Assembly (NCBI GenBank): GCA_022695795.1
Contig: MU404074.1
Location: 310,001-374,000, forward strand
Length of the DNA stretch: 64,000 bases
Origin: Biscogniauxia marginata
Lineage: Eukaryota > Ascomycota > Sordariomycetes > Xylariales > Xylariaceae
Reading direction: 5' to 3'
Position numbers and translations under genes: made by a program. This document shows, piece by piece, positions 22,518 to 35,549 of the stretch (its first letter is position 1; each line of letters begins with the position of its first letter). Under the pieces are notes generated by a model. That model was given only the letters and a program-made list of their open reading frames with translations, made no database searches and was not told where the DNA came from.

Positions 22518-23588
22518 GTGTATGACGCTACGACCGCGATGGCACGAAACCCTCTGAGGATTACCGTGCCTGCGTGGGTGGAACTCTATGACGAAGACAT
22601 CCACGGCCGTGGCCACAAGCAGCATAAGCCCCTCCACCCTCCGCCACCGAGTGTCCATCCGGAGCAGAGCAAAGGCCACCATTCGCTGAAGCGCCGCGTA
22701 TCCAAGGACGGATATGTGGACTGGGTCGATGAGAAGCATGACCACGTCTCCAAGCTCCCCGTGTTCCTGAGAAAACGTGCCGACCGACCCGGCCGACGAT
22801 GGGATCACCTGCGGACTGCCGAACCCGTTATTATGGGACTTGGCTATCGAGCGCCAGATGAAGATCCGTATGCGCGATGGCGCGATTTTATCCACTCGTC
22901 CTCCTATGGTCGGAATCCAGATCAAACCTACGAGGTAGTCTCTGATGATGTCCTCGAAAAGCAAATGCCGGGTCTCGATAAACCCGTGCGAACTCCATTA
23001 CACGCCCTAGATCCGAAGACAAAGGCGCCCTCCCGGAAGAAGACGTGGCTAATGCGCTTCGGGAATTTCGTCTTGCGCCACCCTATCGCGCCCCTCATCT
23101 TCCGTCTTGTGGTCTTGATCACCACGATTGCTGCCCTCGCCCTAGCATGTAATATATACAGGAGGGAGCGCGACCCTAGCATACCCACCGACAACGCCCC
23201 AGAAACGTCACAAGCTATTGTTGCTATAGTTATTGATGTGGTAGCCATCCCTTACATCCTGTACATGCTGTGGGATGAGTATACGGGGAAGCCTCTGGGA
23301 CTACGGCCGCCAGCACAAAAAGTATCGCTTACACTTCTAGACCTCGTCTTCATCGTGCTCAAAGCTTCGAGTACGTCCTTGGCGTTCGAAGCTCTAGTGT
23401 ACCATAGTGGAGACGGGTCCTCGACAGATCCTACACGCGCGCGGGAAGAAATGGTGTCGCTGCATCTAGCACGGGGTCTGGCGGCATTGATGGCCGTCGG
23501 ACTGATCGCGTGGATCCTGAACTTCACTATCAGTGTTTTCAGGCTGGCAGAGAAGCTGGGAGGGATCGAGAACGGGCATGAAAAATAA
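22518..23588 (+). CDS. SRF1: SRF1-like regulator of phospholipase D, membrane protein
   Basis: A 356-residue single-exon protein. SRF1 in yeast modulates phospholipase D (Spo14) activity. The soluble N-terminal half begins with the typical VPAWVELYDED motif and includes LRKRADRPGRRWDHL and DPYARWRDFI. The C-terminal half has four predicted spans: about 196-216 (LVVLITTIAALALA), 235-255 (AIVAIVIDVVAIPYILYML), 274-295 (LTLLDLVFIVL) and 320-345 (LAALMAVGLIAWILNFTISVF). DEYTGKPLGLR lies between spans 2 and 3, as in fungal relatives. The second Met (22539, in a better context) may be the true start. Confidence 0.8.
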   Translation: MYDATTAMARNPLRITVPAWVELYDEDIHGRGHKQHKPLHPPPPSVHPEQSKGHHSLKRRVSKDGYVDWVDEKHDHVSKLPVFLRKRADRPGRRWDHLRTAEPVIMGLGYRAPDEDPYARWRDFIHSSSYGRNPDQTYEVVSDDVLEKQMPGLDKPVRTPLHALDPKTKAPSRKKTWLMRFGNFVLRHPIAPLIFRLVVLITTIAALALACNIYRRERDPSIPTDNAPETSQAIVAIVIDVVAIPYILYMLWDEYTGKPLGLRPPAQKVSLTLLDLVFIVLKASSTSLAFEALVYHSGDGSSTDPTRAREEMVSLHLARGLAALMAVGLIAWILNFTISVFRLAEKLGGIENGHEK

Positions 23589-25019
23589 ATGACATGATTA
23601 GCTGGAAATTAATCAAAATTATTAAAGCGTGAAGATGGTTCGCTGCCCAAGACCGTTTCTCACATGATTTGCATGTATCGTTGACGTGACGTGACGCAAC
23701 TCCACACACCGGGTATGTATTCTCCAGTCCTACCTAATCAGTCTTCTGAAGGGCGAGCGTTCCCTCCAGCGCGAGATTGGATTTATTAGGCAGTTGAGGT
23801 AGTGTACATATGAAGGATACCTGGTAGATATGTACCTTCGCTGCATAGGTAGGTAGGTATGGTTATATCGCGTCGACGAAGCCTGACTATGTAACCGGGG
23901 ACTAATAGTCTACCTACCTTATAGGCAAGTTTTCTAGACTGGGTGCCACTACCTAGGTAGGTATGCTATCCATCATGTATGTATCTACCTACTTCCTACA
24001 TGTACGGGAGTGCCTTAGGTACATATGTCATAATTGTTGCCTTGTAGATGGATCCAGTGTGACTGTACGGCGGGGTGGGGAGGAGTCTAGGTTAAGATGC
24101 CCAATATTTTAATTGTACGCCAACGGAAATAATTCACAAACAGTAGGGTAAAAAGAAAAGAAAAAAGAAAAGAAAAAAGAAAAGCTTGTTGCAAACTTGT
24201 TAGAGAATTAGAATGTTACAATAGAATCACGTCGTGGCTATTGTAGACAAAGAAGAGAGAAACAACAATAGTTATACGCAGAATGCAATGGATCCCTTAG
24301 ACCTTTCGAGGTTACCTAGGTACCTAGGTACTTGGAAATACTCGTAGATTGAATGGAAACACAGCTTGAGGAGGGGCACCAGGGCCCGAAGGAACCTAGA
24401 CCAAGGGCGGTGAACGGCGGCAAATAACGCGCTAAGCCGTTACGGGGAAGGTCCGTGCGTGTCTGCCGGTGCGGCCTGGGAGTTTCTACCTCGTAAAGGC
24501 TGCGAGCCCTGCGAACTCGTCCATTCATCATCAATACCTACTTTTGGCGGCGAGTCCGACTTTGGCCATTCCATACGACATCACCGCTTCTCGTGCCTTC
24601 TTCTGCCTGGGCCAGCGCATCTATACTTAATCCTCTTGATTTCGCCTCCTGGCCGCTTCTGGGCTCACCTGGTGCTTTGGCAATCAAGATCGTGTTGCCG
24701 TGTGGATTCCTGGATTCTTACACGCCGCAAGGTACTTTTTATTGTTTCTCCCACCACCGACCACCACTCCTCCCTCCACACAGCGTCGCTAGACAATATA
24801 AGTCTCGTGTGCGTGCGCAACAGTCCTACGACATATTCCCGTCCCTTCAAGCACAACATAGCATCTGACAAGCATCTCGTCCTCCGTAGCGACCGTTGAC
24901 TCCGTCTAGCACACCGTCTCCTGCCTTGGTTATCCGGCCGTCCTTGATCTTACCCTCACGGCTGAAAAGGCATATTTTGCATCCTCCGCGGAGGAAATCT
25001 CCAATATACCTCGGTCACA
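23589..25019. other. intergenic with dense TAGGTA repeats; cullin leader
   Basis: No gene is supported. TAGGTAGG/CCTACCTA motifs cluster at about 23850-23960 and a CCTAGGTA palindrome repeats at 24310-24330. An A/G-rich tract lies at 24150-24185. The right end is the 5' region of the cullin gene. Confidence 0.5.
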
Positions 25020-27624
25020 ATGTCCGTCACCACCATGCGGACCGTCCAGATGCCTCCCGCCCCGAACCGGGAGGATATCGAAGCAACGTATGCCGCCTCC
25101 TCCCCAGCTTCGAGTACGCGTTACCTTGGCTGACTTCTCCCAGTTGGAACTATCTCCAGGCTGGAATTACCAAGATAATGGTCAACCTGCAGGATGGAAT
25201 GGATATGACAACGGTAAGCTACATTGGTCTCCGCCTCTATCTAGTGCCGGGAGCTGACCGTCGATTCCTTAGTACATGGGCATCTATACGTAGGTTTATT
25301 CCGCCTCCGTCAGTCGAGCGTCGAGCGTCGAGCTGCGCACTAACCTTCTGTAGCGCCGTCCATAACTTCTGTACTTCCCAAAAAGCTGTCGGTCTCGGAG
25401 GTAGTGCCATGGGACAGGCTCATAGGGGAGGTATGTATTAGGAACTACTCGTCACATCTGTCCCCATCGTGTTGCCCGCTAACAAATTTCCAGCACACTT
25501 GCTTGGTGAAGATCTTTACAAGAAGCTCAAGGAGTATCTCAACGAGCATCTTGCTGGGCTGTATCAACAGTCCAAGGCGCATGCTGACGAGGCATTGCTG
25601 TCCTTCTATATCAGAGAATGGGACAGGTATACCATTGCGGCCAAATACATCCATCACCTCTTCCGATATCTCAACCGACATTGGGTAAAGCGTGAGATGG
25701 ACGAGGGCAAGAAGAATACGTACGACGTATACACCCTGCATCTATACCAATGGCGCACCGAATTCTTCACCAAGGTCCACGAGAAGGTCATGAGCGCTGT
25801 CCTCAAGCTGGTAGAGAAGCAGAGAAACGGAGAGACGATCGAACATGGCCAGATCAAGCAGGTTGTCGAATCCTTTGTGTCTTTGGGCCTAGACGAACAC
25901 GATGCCTCCAAGTCGACCCTCGATATCTATAGGTTCCACTTTGAGAAGCCCTTCCTTGCCGCGACTGAGAAGTTCTACCAAGCCGAATCGAAGCAGTTTG
26001 TTTCCGAGAACAGCGTTGTTGACTACATGAAGAAGGCCGAGGCTCGATTGAATGAAGAGGAGGAGAGAGTGCGGATGTATCTTCATAACGACATAGCACA
26101 GCCGTTGAAGAGAACATGCAATAAAGCGCTTATTGCTGATCATTCGATCTTGCTGAGAGACGAGTTCCAGGTTCTGCTAGACAACGACCGAGAGGAAGAC
26201 ATGGCACGCATGTACAACCTGCTCATACGAATCCCCGATGGTCTAGACCCGTTGCGACAGAAATTTGAGGCGCACGTAAGAAATGCCGGTCTGGCTGCTG
26301 TTGCCAAGGTCGCATCAGATGCCGAGAAGCTTGAGCCCAAAGTCTATGTTGAGGCGTTACTCGAAACACATACGCAGTACCAAGGGCTAGTGAAGCGAGC
26401 CTTCACAGACGAGCCAGACTTTACGAGATCTCTAGACAATGCTTGCCGCGAGTTTGTCAACCGTAATGACATCTGCAAGGCTGGCTCTAGCAAGTCTCCC
26501 GAATTGCTGGCCAAGTACACGGATGTGCTTCTACGGAAGAGCGGGGCTGGTGTCGAAGAGGCCGAGCTCGATGCTACTCTAACCCAGATTATGACCGTGT
26601 TTAAGTATATCGAGGATAAGGACGTTTTCCAGAAATTCTACTCAAGAATGCTCGCTAGACGACTTGTGCATAGCAATTCGTCATCCGATGATGCGGAGAC
26701 AAGCATGATCAGTAAGCTCAAGGAAGCCTGTGGTTTTGAGTACACCAATAAACTACAGCGTATGTTCCAGGACATGCAAATCTCCAAGGATCTAAACACG
26801 GGCTTCAGAGAGCATCTCAAAGGCCTGCAGTCAGAGAAGCAGCCCCTGGACTCCTCATATTCGATTCTAGGAACAAGTTTCTGGCCCTTGACAGCTCCTA
26901 ATACAACGTTCAACCCGCCTCCTGAGATCCAAGCAGATCTTGAGAGATTCTCTCTCTTCTATAAGAATAAGCATGAAGGTCGTAAGCTGACTTGGCTATG
27001 GCAACTTTGCAAGGGCGAGGTCAAGACTGGCTACTGCAAGGCCTCCAAGACCCCGTACACATTCCAGGTCAGCGTCTACCAGATGGCCATATTATTGTTG
27101 TTCAACGATAAAGATGTCCAGTCGTACGAGGATATTCTGTCCGTCACCCAGCTGACAAATGAGGTATTGGACTCCGCGCTTGGTATCCTCTGTAAGGCTA
27201 AAGTTCTTATCATGAAACCCGATGGAGATAAGCCTAGCCCGGGCAAGACGTTCCATCTCAATTATGACTTCAAGAGCAAAAAGATCCGAGTAAACCTGAA
27301 CGTCGGCACGAAGACTGAGCAGAAACAGGAGGAGGCAGATACCAACAAGACAATCGAGGAGGACCGCCAGTTAGTCTTGCAAGTAAGTTATTCCCCCGGC
27401 ATAGTTCTGACTACCTGCGCTAAATATTGTTGTAGTCTGCCATTGTTCGGATCATGAAGGCCCGAAAGAAGATGAAGCACTCTCAGCTCGTGGGCGAGTG
27501 CATTAGTCAGATCAAGTCCCGCTTTGTCCCCAAGGTTGGTGATATCAAGAAATGCATAGAGATTCTACTCGATAAGGAGTATCTCGAGCGTTTGGAAGAC
27601 GATGAGCTCGGCTACCTTGCGTAA
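25020..27624 (+). CDS. CUL1: cullin-1 (SCF ubiquitin ligase scaffold)
   Basis: A 769-residue cullin, scaffold of SCF complexes: the N-terminal helical repeats bind Skp1/F-box and the C-terminal domain binds the Rbx1 RING. Exons are 25020..25087, 25144..25213, 25273..25289 (17 nt), 25354..25430, 25494..27382 and 27436..27624. Together they read [16 protein letters not shown], then [28 protein letters not shown] and [12 protein letters not shown], matching the CUL1 N-terminus. The cullin homology region includes [22 protein letters not shown]. The C-terminal winged helix has [13 protein letters not shown]; Lys715 is the expected neddylation site. The protein ends in LGYLA, the usual cullin C-terminus. 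Length is normal and the frame is continuous at every junction. Confidence 0.95.
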
Positions 27625-29724
27625 AATTTGGAATTGAATATTCCACCGCACGCCCGGGCCGCTATTTAAACATAGATTCCTCACTACTACTTTCTGTATC
27701 GTTTTCCCATTCACCGTCAACCAGGCAAAAACCTCTTCTCGTCACAATGTCACGGCGTATACTCGAGGTCGGATGCCCTAAATGGTTCGGACAGGGCTTA
27801 GTTGGTTGGGTAGATGGATATTTATTGACGATGCAGACGACTCGGATGACTATTAGACTCGGCACATCTTGCTCTGGCATCATTGCATCACAGGTATACA
27901 TGTAATAGGCCCAATTCGCCAGGGCCTCTTCGATTGACGACCCTAGAGGAGGGACCTTTCTCGGTATCTTGATGACTATACCCACATGCATCCATGTTCT
28001 ATGAGTGGTCAGGGGCAATGGGTTGTTGTTGTTGAAGGCTTTGCAGGATTGTCTCCAAAAGGGCCCGGAAAATATCCCCTAATTCTGACGACTCCTAGTG
28101 ACACACGGACACAAGGCTGAGGGCAAAGGTTGCCGCCTTTGGAGGGAGAGATGAAAGAGAGCTCCTACATGCGGACCGATTAGATTTACCTTAGGCAGAC
28201 TGAAGACGAACAATTGAGGGGGTAGAAAGGGGGGAGAGCCGGCCTTATTGATGATGGAAAGGTTTTCCCTTATCCCCCTTGACCCTCGGTCTCGCTGCCT
28301 GCGGGTTTAGGTAGCAGAAAAACTTGTCTCTAGGATGAATTCCATAGATGAACAACAAAAGGGATACCTGTGATGATGATAATAATATTGCATGCATGCA
28401 TGTCCTTTTTTTTTGTTTCTTCTCTCTTTTCTCCGTGAGCTGATTTTGTCTTGTGTGTTATTATTTTTCTCGTTGCTTGTTCTTTTTGGCCTGGAGGACC
28501 CGGAATCGGGTTCTAGATCATTTTTTTTCATCTTAGGTACCTAGGGAGGCAATCTTGAAGTATACCGCTTTTGTCCTAGGAGATGCCTGAGGCTGGAGAC
28601 TGCTATATAAGATGAAATAGAATAAAAAGGCCTCGGGGTGGAGGGAGGAGGAAGGAAATAGATAATGTTTTAGAAGCCGTGGGGGAAATTATTACTTTAG
28701 TCTCTATGGATACGCGCACAGGATATAAAAATGTCGTGTATGTATGATAGTACACGCACGTGTAATATAAATATCTATCTGTACTTACGTACCTATATAT
28801 ACATACTTATAATATCTTCTCGATAGTTTTTTGCCTGGGTGGGTATGGGGAGGGTTTATAATACCTTTTTAATGTAACGATAATGGATATTTCCTGTTAT
28901 ACCTCATACCTCATCAGCCTTGTTTCAAAACATTTCATCGTAAAATCTACGTTTTCCCTTTTCTCTCTTTTCTAAGAAATTTCTTTTTTCTCCATTTCAA
29001 ATTTCTATTACTACAGTTAAGGGGCACATACGTATTATATATTTAATATATAGGTATATTCCCAACATTCCATTAAAAGCTAGTAAGCAACACGCGGCTG
29101 AGCTACCTGCTTACGACTACATAACACCAAAGTACCTAGATAAAAAGAAAAAGAAAAAAGAAAACATAAGCCTGGTACAGCTAGTTGGTTGATTGGTGAT
29201 TGGCACTTGTATAATACGTATCATCTATCTACCCAAGACCTCCCTCATTTCGTCTCCCGTCTCCCCTCCTCTTTGAAGAGTTGGGTAGTTCGCTCATTTG
29301 TACGCCTGCATTCAAGGGGCTATGCTATGATATGCATATCTTCATCTTATTGAATTACATATATATATAGAATGGTGGGTAGGCCAGTTTCCTACCCCAA
29401 AGGTTGATTGATGGGAGGGAGCTTCGTTCTGCGAGCATTCCCTCCTTTTCCCTATTGTTTCCCGTCTGGGCCCGTATCTCGATCGTTGTCCTCATTGTTT
29501 TTTTCGTTGTCGTTGAAAAAAAAAATCCTTTCTCCTCCTCCACTCCTTTCCATTCTTTTTTCTCATACCTACATACCCATGTAGACCGGGAAATATCCCT
29601 GGTATTAAAACCCTGCCAATCCTCTTTCGAGTATCTCCATTCGTCATTTCTAGTCAGATTATGTTTGTCGGATGATTCGTATAGGCCGGCCTCGTGACAA
29701 GGTATTCCGGCTGGGTAGATATTA
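27625..29724. other. intergenic, convergent 3' flanks
   Basis: About 2.1 kb between the convergent cullin-1 and AVL9 genes. It is AT-rich with polypyrimidine runs (28390-28480, 28960-29010) and has no supportable gene. Confidence 0.55.
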
Positions 29725-32179
29725 TTACGTAGGAGTGTCCGTAGCCTTTACTTCTGTAGCTGTTGCTTGTGTAGCTGCTGTTTCTGTAGCTTTTGCTTCC
29801 GGTGGCGTATCCTCGTTCGCCTCCGCATCTGTATCTACCCTATTCGTCTCCGGCTCCGGCACCGGCTCCGGCTCGTCCACTATCCTGACACTGGCAAAAG
29901 TACTATCCCGTTTTGAGGCTATGCTCTTCTGCGCACTCGCCGGACGGGAGGATGAAGATTCGCTCCCTTCACTTCCAGATGCCGCCGCATCAAGCATGCT
30001 CTCGCCGAAACTATCCCCCGTAAGTGGTCTGCCCTTGTCGCCGCCTTCGCTCTTCCTCTGCAGCACATTAGCTAATTGGATTTTTTCGCTGCTGGCGAAG
30101 CCAGCCGACGATAGGGCGGGACTGCTGAGCGGTGTGCCGTTCTTCTCACTGCCCGAGTCGCTCAGCGTATGCGAATTCGACATGCGTGACCTTCTAAAAC
30201 CCCAGCCACCACTGACGGAGCTGGGGCTGTTCTGTGCGCTGGTAGATCGTCCCCAGCCTTGCTTACGCTTCTGGTCGGCCCACGTGGCCCAACTCCCAAT
30301 ATATGCACCGGCTCTCGCACTGACTGTGGCTTGTTGTGCCCTAATCTGGTCTCCGTTCGTGGCTGAACCGTCCTTCTCTAAAGCAGCTTGTGCCGCCCGG
30401 ATCTCTTCGGCGCGCTTTCGTTGGGCTTCTCGATATGATTCCATGTCAGCATAAAGTCTATTGAACATCGTGCTTGCTTTGTCGCGCCCGGCCGCTAGGT
30501 TCCTGCCCAAGACCCCCTTTCCCACTGCAAATCGTTCATCGAGATGTAAGTCCTGAACTTGTTGCTGGATTCGTCGCTGGACGTCATCAATGGAGAGCCC
30601 ACCTGCGCATGGATGCTTGGGTTCGACAACGTCGAATAAATGAGAATCGGTGTTTGCATCCCAGAGCCGATAGTTCTCAGTCTTCATCCAATATTCAACC
30701 CATTCGGTGCTAAAATCAACGGATGGGTCCCCTTCGATATGGGGTAGCAAGGCTTTCGGGTTATTGGCGTTTTGTGCGAGATGATTGTGGTACTTGACGG
30801 ACGATATAAGTGACAGGAGATATTCTTCAAACTGAAGCCGGATGAATTCCTCGCTACCGCGATATCCCATCGTCTTCGGCCTCCCGGGATTCGCGTCGTC
30901 CCACGTATCATTCACTTCCTGCGTGACGAAATCTATCCATCGTCGGTCTGCGTGGGAGAGGGCTAGCGCACTGCGGAGAGAAGGGGAGGTTATGTTAATC
31001 GTGTCTTCGTCGAGGTTAATCAAGATGTCGCTGTATCTGTCCTTTTGCTGTAGAAGCAACGAGTTTGTGCTACCAACTATATAAGACTTAGTCCCAAAGT
31101 CTGCAAGGATGTCGAGCTGCTGGAGAGGCGTGTACGGCCCGAACAGACTTCCCTGGTGGAACGAGTCAGCTTGAGTCCAAAAATCTGGTGAACGAGCTCA
31201 CCTTTCCGAATATTTGTAAAGGCAGCCCCATGTATGCAAGGAGCGAGTTCCGGTCACTAGTCCGCAGACTCGTCGGCTTGGTCAATTTCTTCTCGTGATT
31301 ATCCAGCTCTGGCCCAGCGCAATCGTGAAGATTTCTTAACAATCCAGGTATTAAAGATATAAGGGAAAACTGCATCATGCAGAGACGTTCGCACCGCGAG
31401 CCGAAGAAAAGCATCTGCATCTCACGTTAGCATGTTGGCTGGTATCCTCCTCCTACCTTCTCGGTGGCCTACCTTGGGTTGTAAGAGACAGCATTTCAGC
31501 AACACCAATGTCTGCCACCGGAATTCCTTGACGAGTTCCCGGAGACTCATGCCTAGGTACTGATCACGATCCAACTCCTCATTCATCCGTTCCTTCTCCT
31601 CGGCAAGGCTCTCCTGAAACCTGCGCAGTATTTCGGTATCGCTAAATTCACGTTGGGCAAACCAGGCTTTTGTCACGATGGACAGTCGTTCTCTCAACAT
31701 GCCGAAAAACTGCGGCGTGTCGGCTATCACAACGACGGCCTTTTGAACTGTCGAACGGGTCACATCGGAGGGGCGAACAAGCAACTGCGAGGCGTCCATC
31801 TGCCTTGTACAAGATATGCCGAAAAGCGAGGTCGCGGGGGCTTCGTCGGTGGCTGGGCGTAGAAGGGTGAAGTAGGAAAAATCTTCGGTCGAGCTGCTCG
31901 AAATCGATTGTCCGTGGTCAGTCACAGGAGGCTGTCGTCATGTCTAGGAATAAGGACGTACGCATGGGCGCCATCACTCAAGGCCATGAATGGCAGCAAT
32001 GTCCAGTCCCAATCCGCGGCGGGATCCTGGCCTTCGGAAACACCAAACCATTTCTCGACCTCGGGTCCTCTGTGATGGTGGAAATCTACCACGGTCACAA
32101 GGGGCACAAAGGCGGACTTGGTCGAAGTACTTCCGGCAACGCTGCCTTCCGCAATGCTGTCGGAGCTCGAGGTCGCCAT
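29725..32179 (-). CDS. AVL9: AVL9 late secretory pathway protein
   Basis: A 759-residue Avl9 family protein, acting in exocytic traffic from the late Golgi and structurally related to DENN proteins. Exons (gene order) are 31962..32179, 31473..31893, 31202..31414 and 29725..31152; introns are 68, 58 and 49 nt. Diagnostic segments are VTVVDFHHHRGPEVEKWFG, LLPFMALSDGAHA/STEDFSYFTLL, LFGISCTRQMD, STVQKAVVVIAD, FRWQTLVLLKCCLLQPK/MLFFGSRCERLC, and YMGLPLQIFGK/GSLFGPYTPLQQLD. The last third is disordered: Ser/Glu-rich with a Thr/Ala/Glu repeat at the C-terminus. The start is the Met of MATSSSD, just ahead of the conserved block. Confidence 0.93.
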
Positions 32180-32655
32180 GCTGAAATGCAGTATGTTCTC
32201 TCGAGTGAGTTGTAGGCGGGAATATGTCAATAGATGGAGAGGGCAAGCCAACGGGAGCTATGTCGAGGGCGGTGAAAGCGGAATTTCAGACCAATTGGCG
32301 ATCCAATGCGGTTTCGGTCGCGCTCGTGCTCGTCGAATTGGACCTTCGGGGACGGTCCACAAGTTATTACCAGATAGTTCGAACAGGCGGAACGGGCTGC
32401 GTGTGGTTGTCCGTCCGTAGACAAGGCACGAAAGGTCAGGGTGTGAAGGGTAACGACGACATTCCATCCGCAGTCTGACGAGGTTCGAGATGGATTTATT
32501 TATATATTTGCATGCAGTTATTTACGAGTATGGTATATATAATTCTGGGGGGAGTTGGTGGTGGTTAAGTAAGATGAAGAGAGAGAAAAGGAGGTAATGA
32601 ATGCAATGCAATACTATTTCTTTAAAGAAACGACATGCAGCGGGGCGGGAGCAGA

Positions 32656-32790
32656 GACGGTGACGGTGACGGTGACGGTAACTTGGAACTGGAACTGGAG
32701 CTGGAGCTAGAGCTCGAGCTAGAACTAGACTAAAAGTAGGTCTGGTCTGGTCTGGTGTAATTTGCAAATCGTAAATCGTAAATCGTAAAT
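32656..32790. repeat. cluster of four short tandem repeats
   Basis: Within 135 bp there are four GACGGT-type units (about 32656-32680), GGAACT/GGAGCT/AGAGCT units (32684-32724), three GGTCT units (32739-32756) and AATCGTA units (32765-32790). They lie about 500 bp upstream of the AVL9 start codon. Confidence 0.8.
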
Positions 32791-35429
32791 TGGAAATTGT
32801 GAATGGCGGGACGTCCGGGTCGGATTGGATTGGATCGCAGATTACAGATTTTGTCGACATCAGCTCAGACAGGCAGGTGAGATGAGATAAAACTTGTCAA
32901 CGTGGCCATGCAAATCAATCTTCTCGTCCGGATGCCGCTGCTGGTGATGATGGTTTCCTCTGCGCATTGTGCATTGTGCATTGTCCTGTTCATGCTCATG
33001 TGGGAGTTGTATATGTAGGTAATCACGATAAAATTCCAGAAGGGCGACGACAGGGATTCGCCGTTACATCGAGCGTGTGTTTCTTTTTTATTTCGGGCGG
33101 TCCACGCCAATGGGTTTCTTTTTCTTTTTACTTGTACGCTAGCGACCCATTCTTCAGGGATCTCTAGTCTACGCTAGCTTGACGTGCCCCACATCCCCGC
33201 CAGTTGCCAGTAATCCTCTCCCCCCCTTATCGGGACCCCTACCTACGGTTTAACGTGCCCTACATATGAACGATCAACTGTCCCCTATAAACCTACCTAC
33301 CTACTAGCTTCCCTGCACGTCACGTGTTAGTAGTGTAGCTGTACACAGGACATACCTACATACATGTGATGTACCTTAAGTACGTACGTACCCAGCTACT
33401 CTTCTACTTGGATTTCCCATCTTGCATCACGTCAAGCAAGCCTTCACCATTCCCGGGTCTTCCTTCGCCTACCGTGATGGTGACCAGTATCGGATGCGGG
33501 TACCCGTGTCTCCTCAAGTACAGGCCATGTCTGGCGTTCGAGAGGCGAGCGACACAGCGTTGAGGACCGGCTTGCCTCCGCTATTTCTTGTAACAACGCT
33601 ACGCTTCCTCCGAGCCTATCGTTCCGACATGCCTGTCGTCCTATAAGACGGGACTTTTTTTCCCTTCTAAATTTTTTTATTTCTTATGCCACAGGACGTG
33701 GCGATATGCCAGCTGTCTTGCATTGCATAAACGAGACATTATCTCGCCAAGAACACCCCCCCTTCTTCTCAAACCCTTTCAGACGACTCCCGCATCCGTA
33801 GACACACGGCAACTTCACCCGTCGCAACCAATGCTAACCTATAGCCCTATATGATCACCCAGCCCTCGCGGAATGATCAACAGCTTCGACACTCGGTGCG
33901 ATCGATAAACTGCTGATACTTTTATGGCCGACCGACCCAAACGGAGGAGCTTGTCCAAGGTGCACCCCTCATACATTTCTCTACACGCTGTCGGTAAGCG
34001 GAATCCCTACCTATTGCATTGACTACATGGATTCTTTCCACAAGACATATATATCCGTCCCATGATGTGATACAGACTTGATTGTCGTTATATCAAGATA
34101 AAACAAAAAAGAAGATACCGCGCCCACAATTGCTAAGTTCAGGCTTGTAAGTTATAGCCGCGCGATAAAGCATGCCTCTTATTCGCCACTACTACTACTA
34201 CTCCTATCCACTAGCTTAGGTATCTGTGTATGTAGACAACGCCGGAGGTGTTCGGGATTCCTACCGTCGCGATGTTGTACATATCATATATCTCATTCTG
34301 AGTTGTCGATCATTCGCTAGCCATGTTCGCCCGGATTCCTTGCCTGTCTAGCCGCTACATAAGTTTTACCATGTCCCGCTTTCTTGTCCTCGAGATAATG
34401 TGTTTATTTAGTATACTTCTAACCCACCCATTGTTACGATGCAACTCGACGGACTCGCATCCTATTTGCTATAATGTATCTTTCTTCGCACCTCGGCAGT
34501 CATTCCCCCAAGTCCAAATGATCGAGGTGGTGGGGAACAGGCTCACCATCTAGGTAAGTGGTAACGGATACAAAGCTCGAGTGCCGCTACATGCGCCTTG
34601 AACTGCCTACGCTGGTCACGAACTGAGCGACAAGTCAAGTCTAATCATTACGCTGATACACCCATATATACTCAATTCAAGACATGTGTCTACTACCTGG
34701 AGCCAACATAGAGAACCGAGGAAGGCATAACATGGCTTCACGATACTTCCACTTACTAATCGTAGGAATGCAACCCCTAGCATAAGACCTATGACGAAAA
34801 AAGGTAACTATCAGAAAAGTGTGATAATGTAAACTGGCAAACTCTAGCAACTGCCCGCTTTTATAGCTATACGGCATAGACGGGAACATTCCCGGGCGAA
34901 ACGGGCCACTTCGTTGTCGTACCACTAGGCAGATGCTATCATCAGTCTAAGTGTCCACGCTCCCTTCTATACGCCATACATATACAACTTTTTTCCCGAA
35001 TGTGCCATTCTCTATCTATAGGTCACAGTTAGCCGAAGACACAGCGTCACTTGATTTGATCGTAGACGTGACTTAAAACTCAACGCTGGCTGCTGATGTG
35101 GATATATACACAAAATGGAGACGAGGAACTTCCCCCATCCCTTAATTTTCGATCAGCCCGGTCTACAAAAATCAGTAATAACAAGACTCTCTTTCGACTA
35201 CTATACTTACATAGGTAGTTATAACACAAGTCATATCCCCACAATCGCCGGTGGCAGAGACCACTCACTACCTCGATAGTTAACACGGGACATACCTACC
35301 TATGTATAAACTGATGAGATCACAACTAAGCCAAGATAAAAATTCTCTTGCCTCGAATCCAAACCCCCAAGTTTAGGAGCCGTTACCGAGATAGTTAGAC
35401 TAGAGGTTTTTTGCTTTCTTTTTATTTTA

Positions 35430-35460
35430 TTTGATTTTGATTTTGATTTTGATTTTGATT
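35430..35460. repeat. TTTTGA hexanucleotide tandem repeat
   Basis: Five tandem copies of TTTTGA, about 90 bp beyond the 3' end of the AP-3 beta gene. Confidence 0.85.
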
Positions 35461-35549
35461 ATGACGATTTCTACCTATCAGGCCCGACGTCAAGACCGCA
35501 TGTTGGGGGAGGGGGTATGCAAAGAGGTTTCGACCGGGTGGAGGGTAAA

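Larger units (their letters stand above)
32180..35549. other. intergenic, repeat-bearing
   Basis: About 3.4 kb without a supportable gene. The left end is the AVL9 promoter, which holds a cluster of short tandem repeats at 32656-32790. TACCTACC motifs occur at about 33290-33305 and a TTTTGA hexamer run at 35430-35460. Confidence 0.55.
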
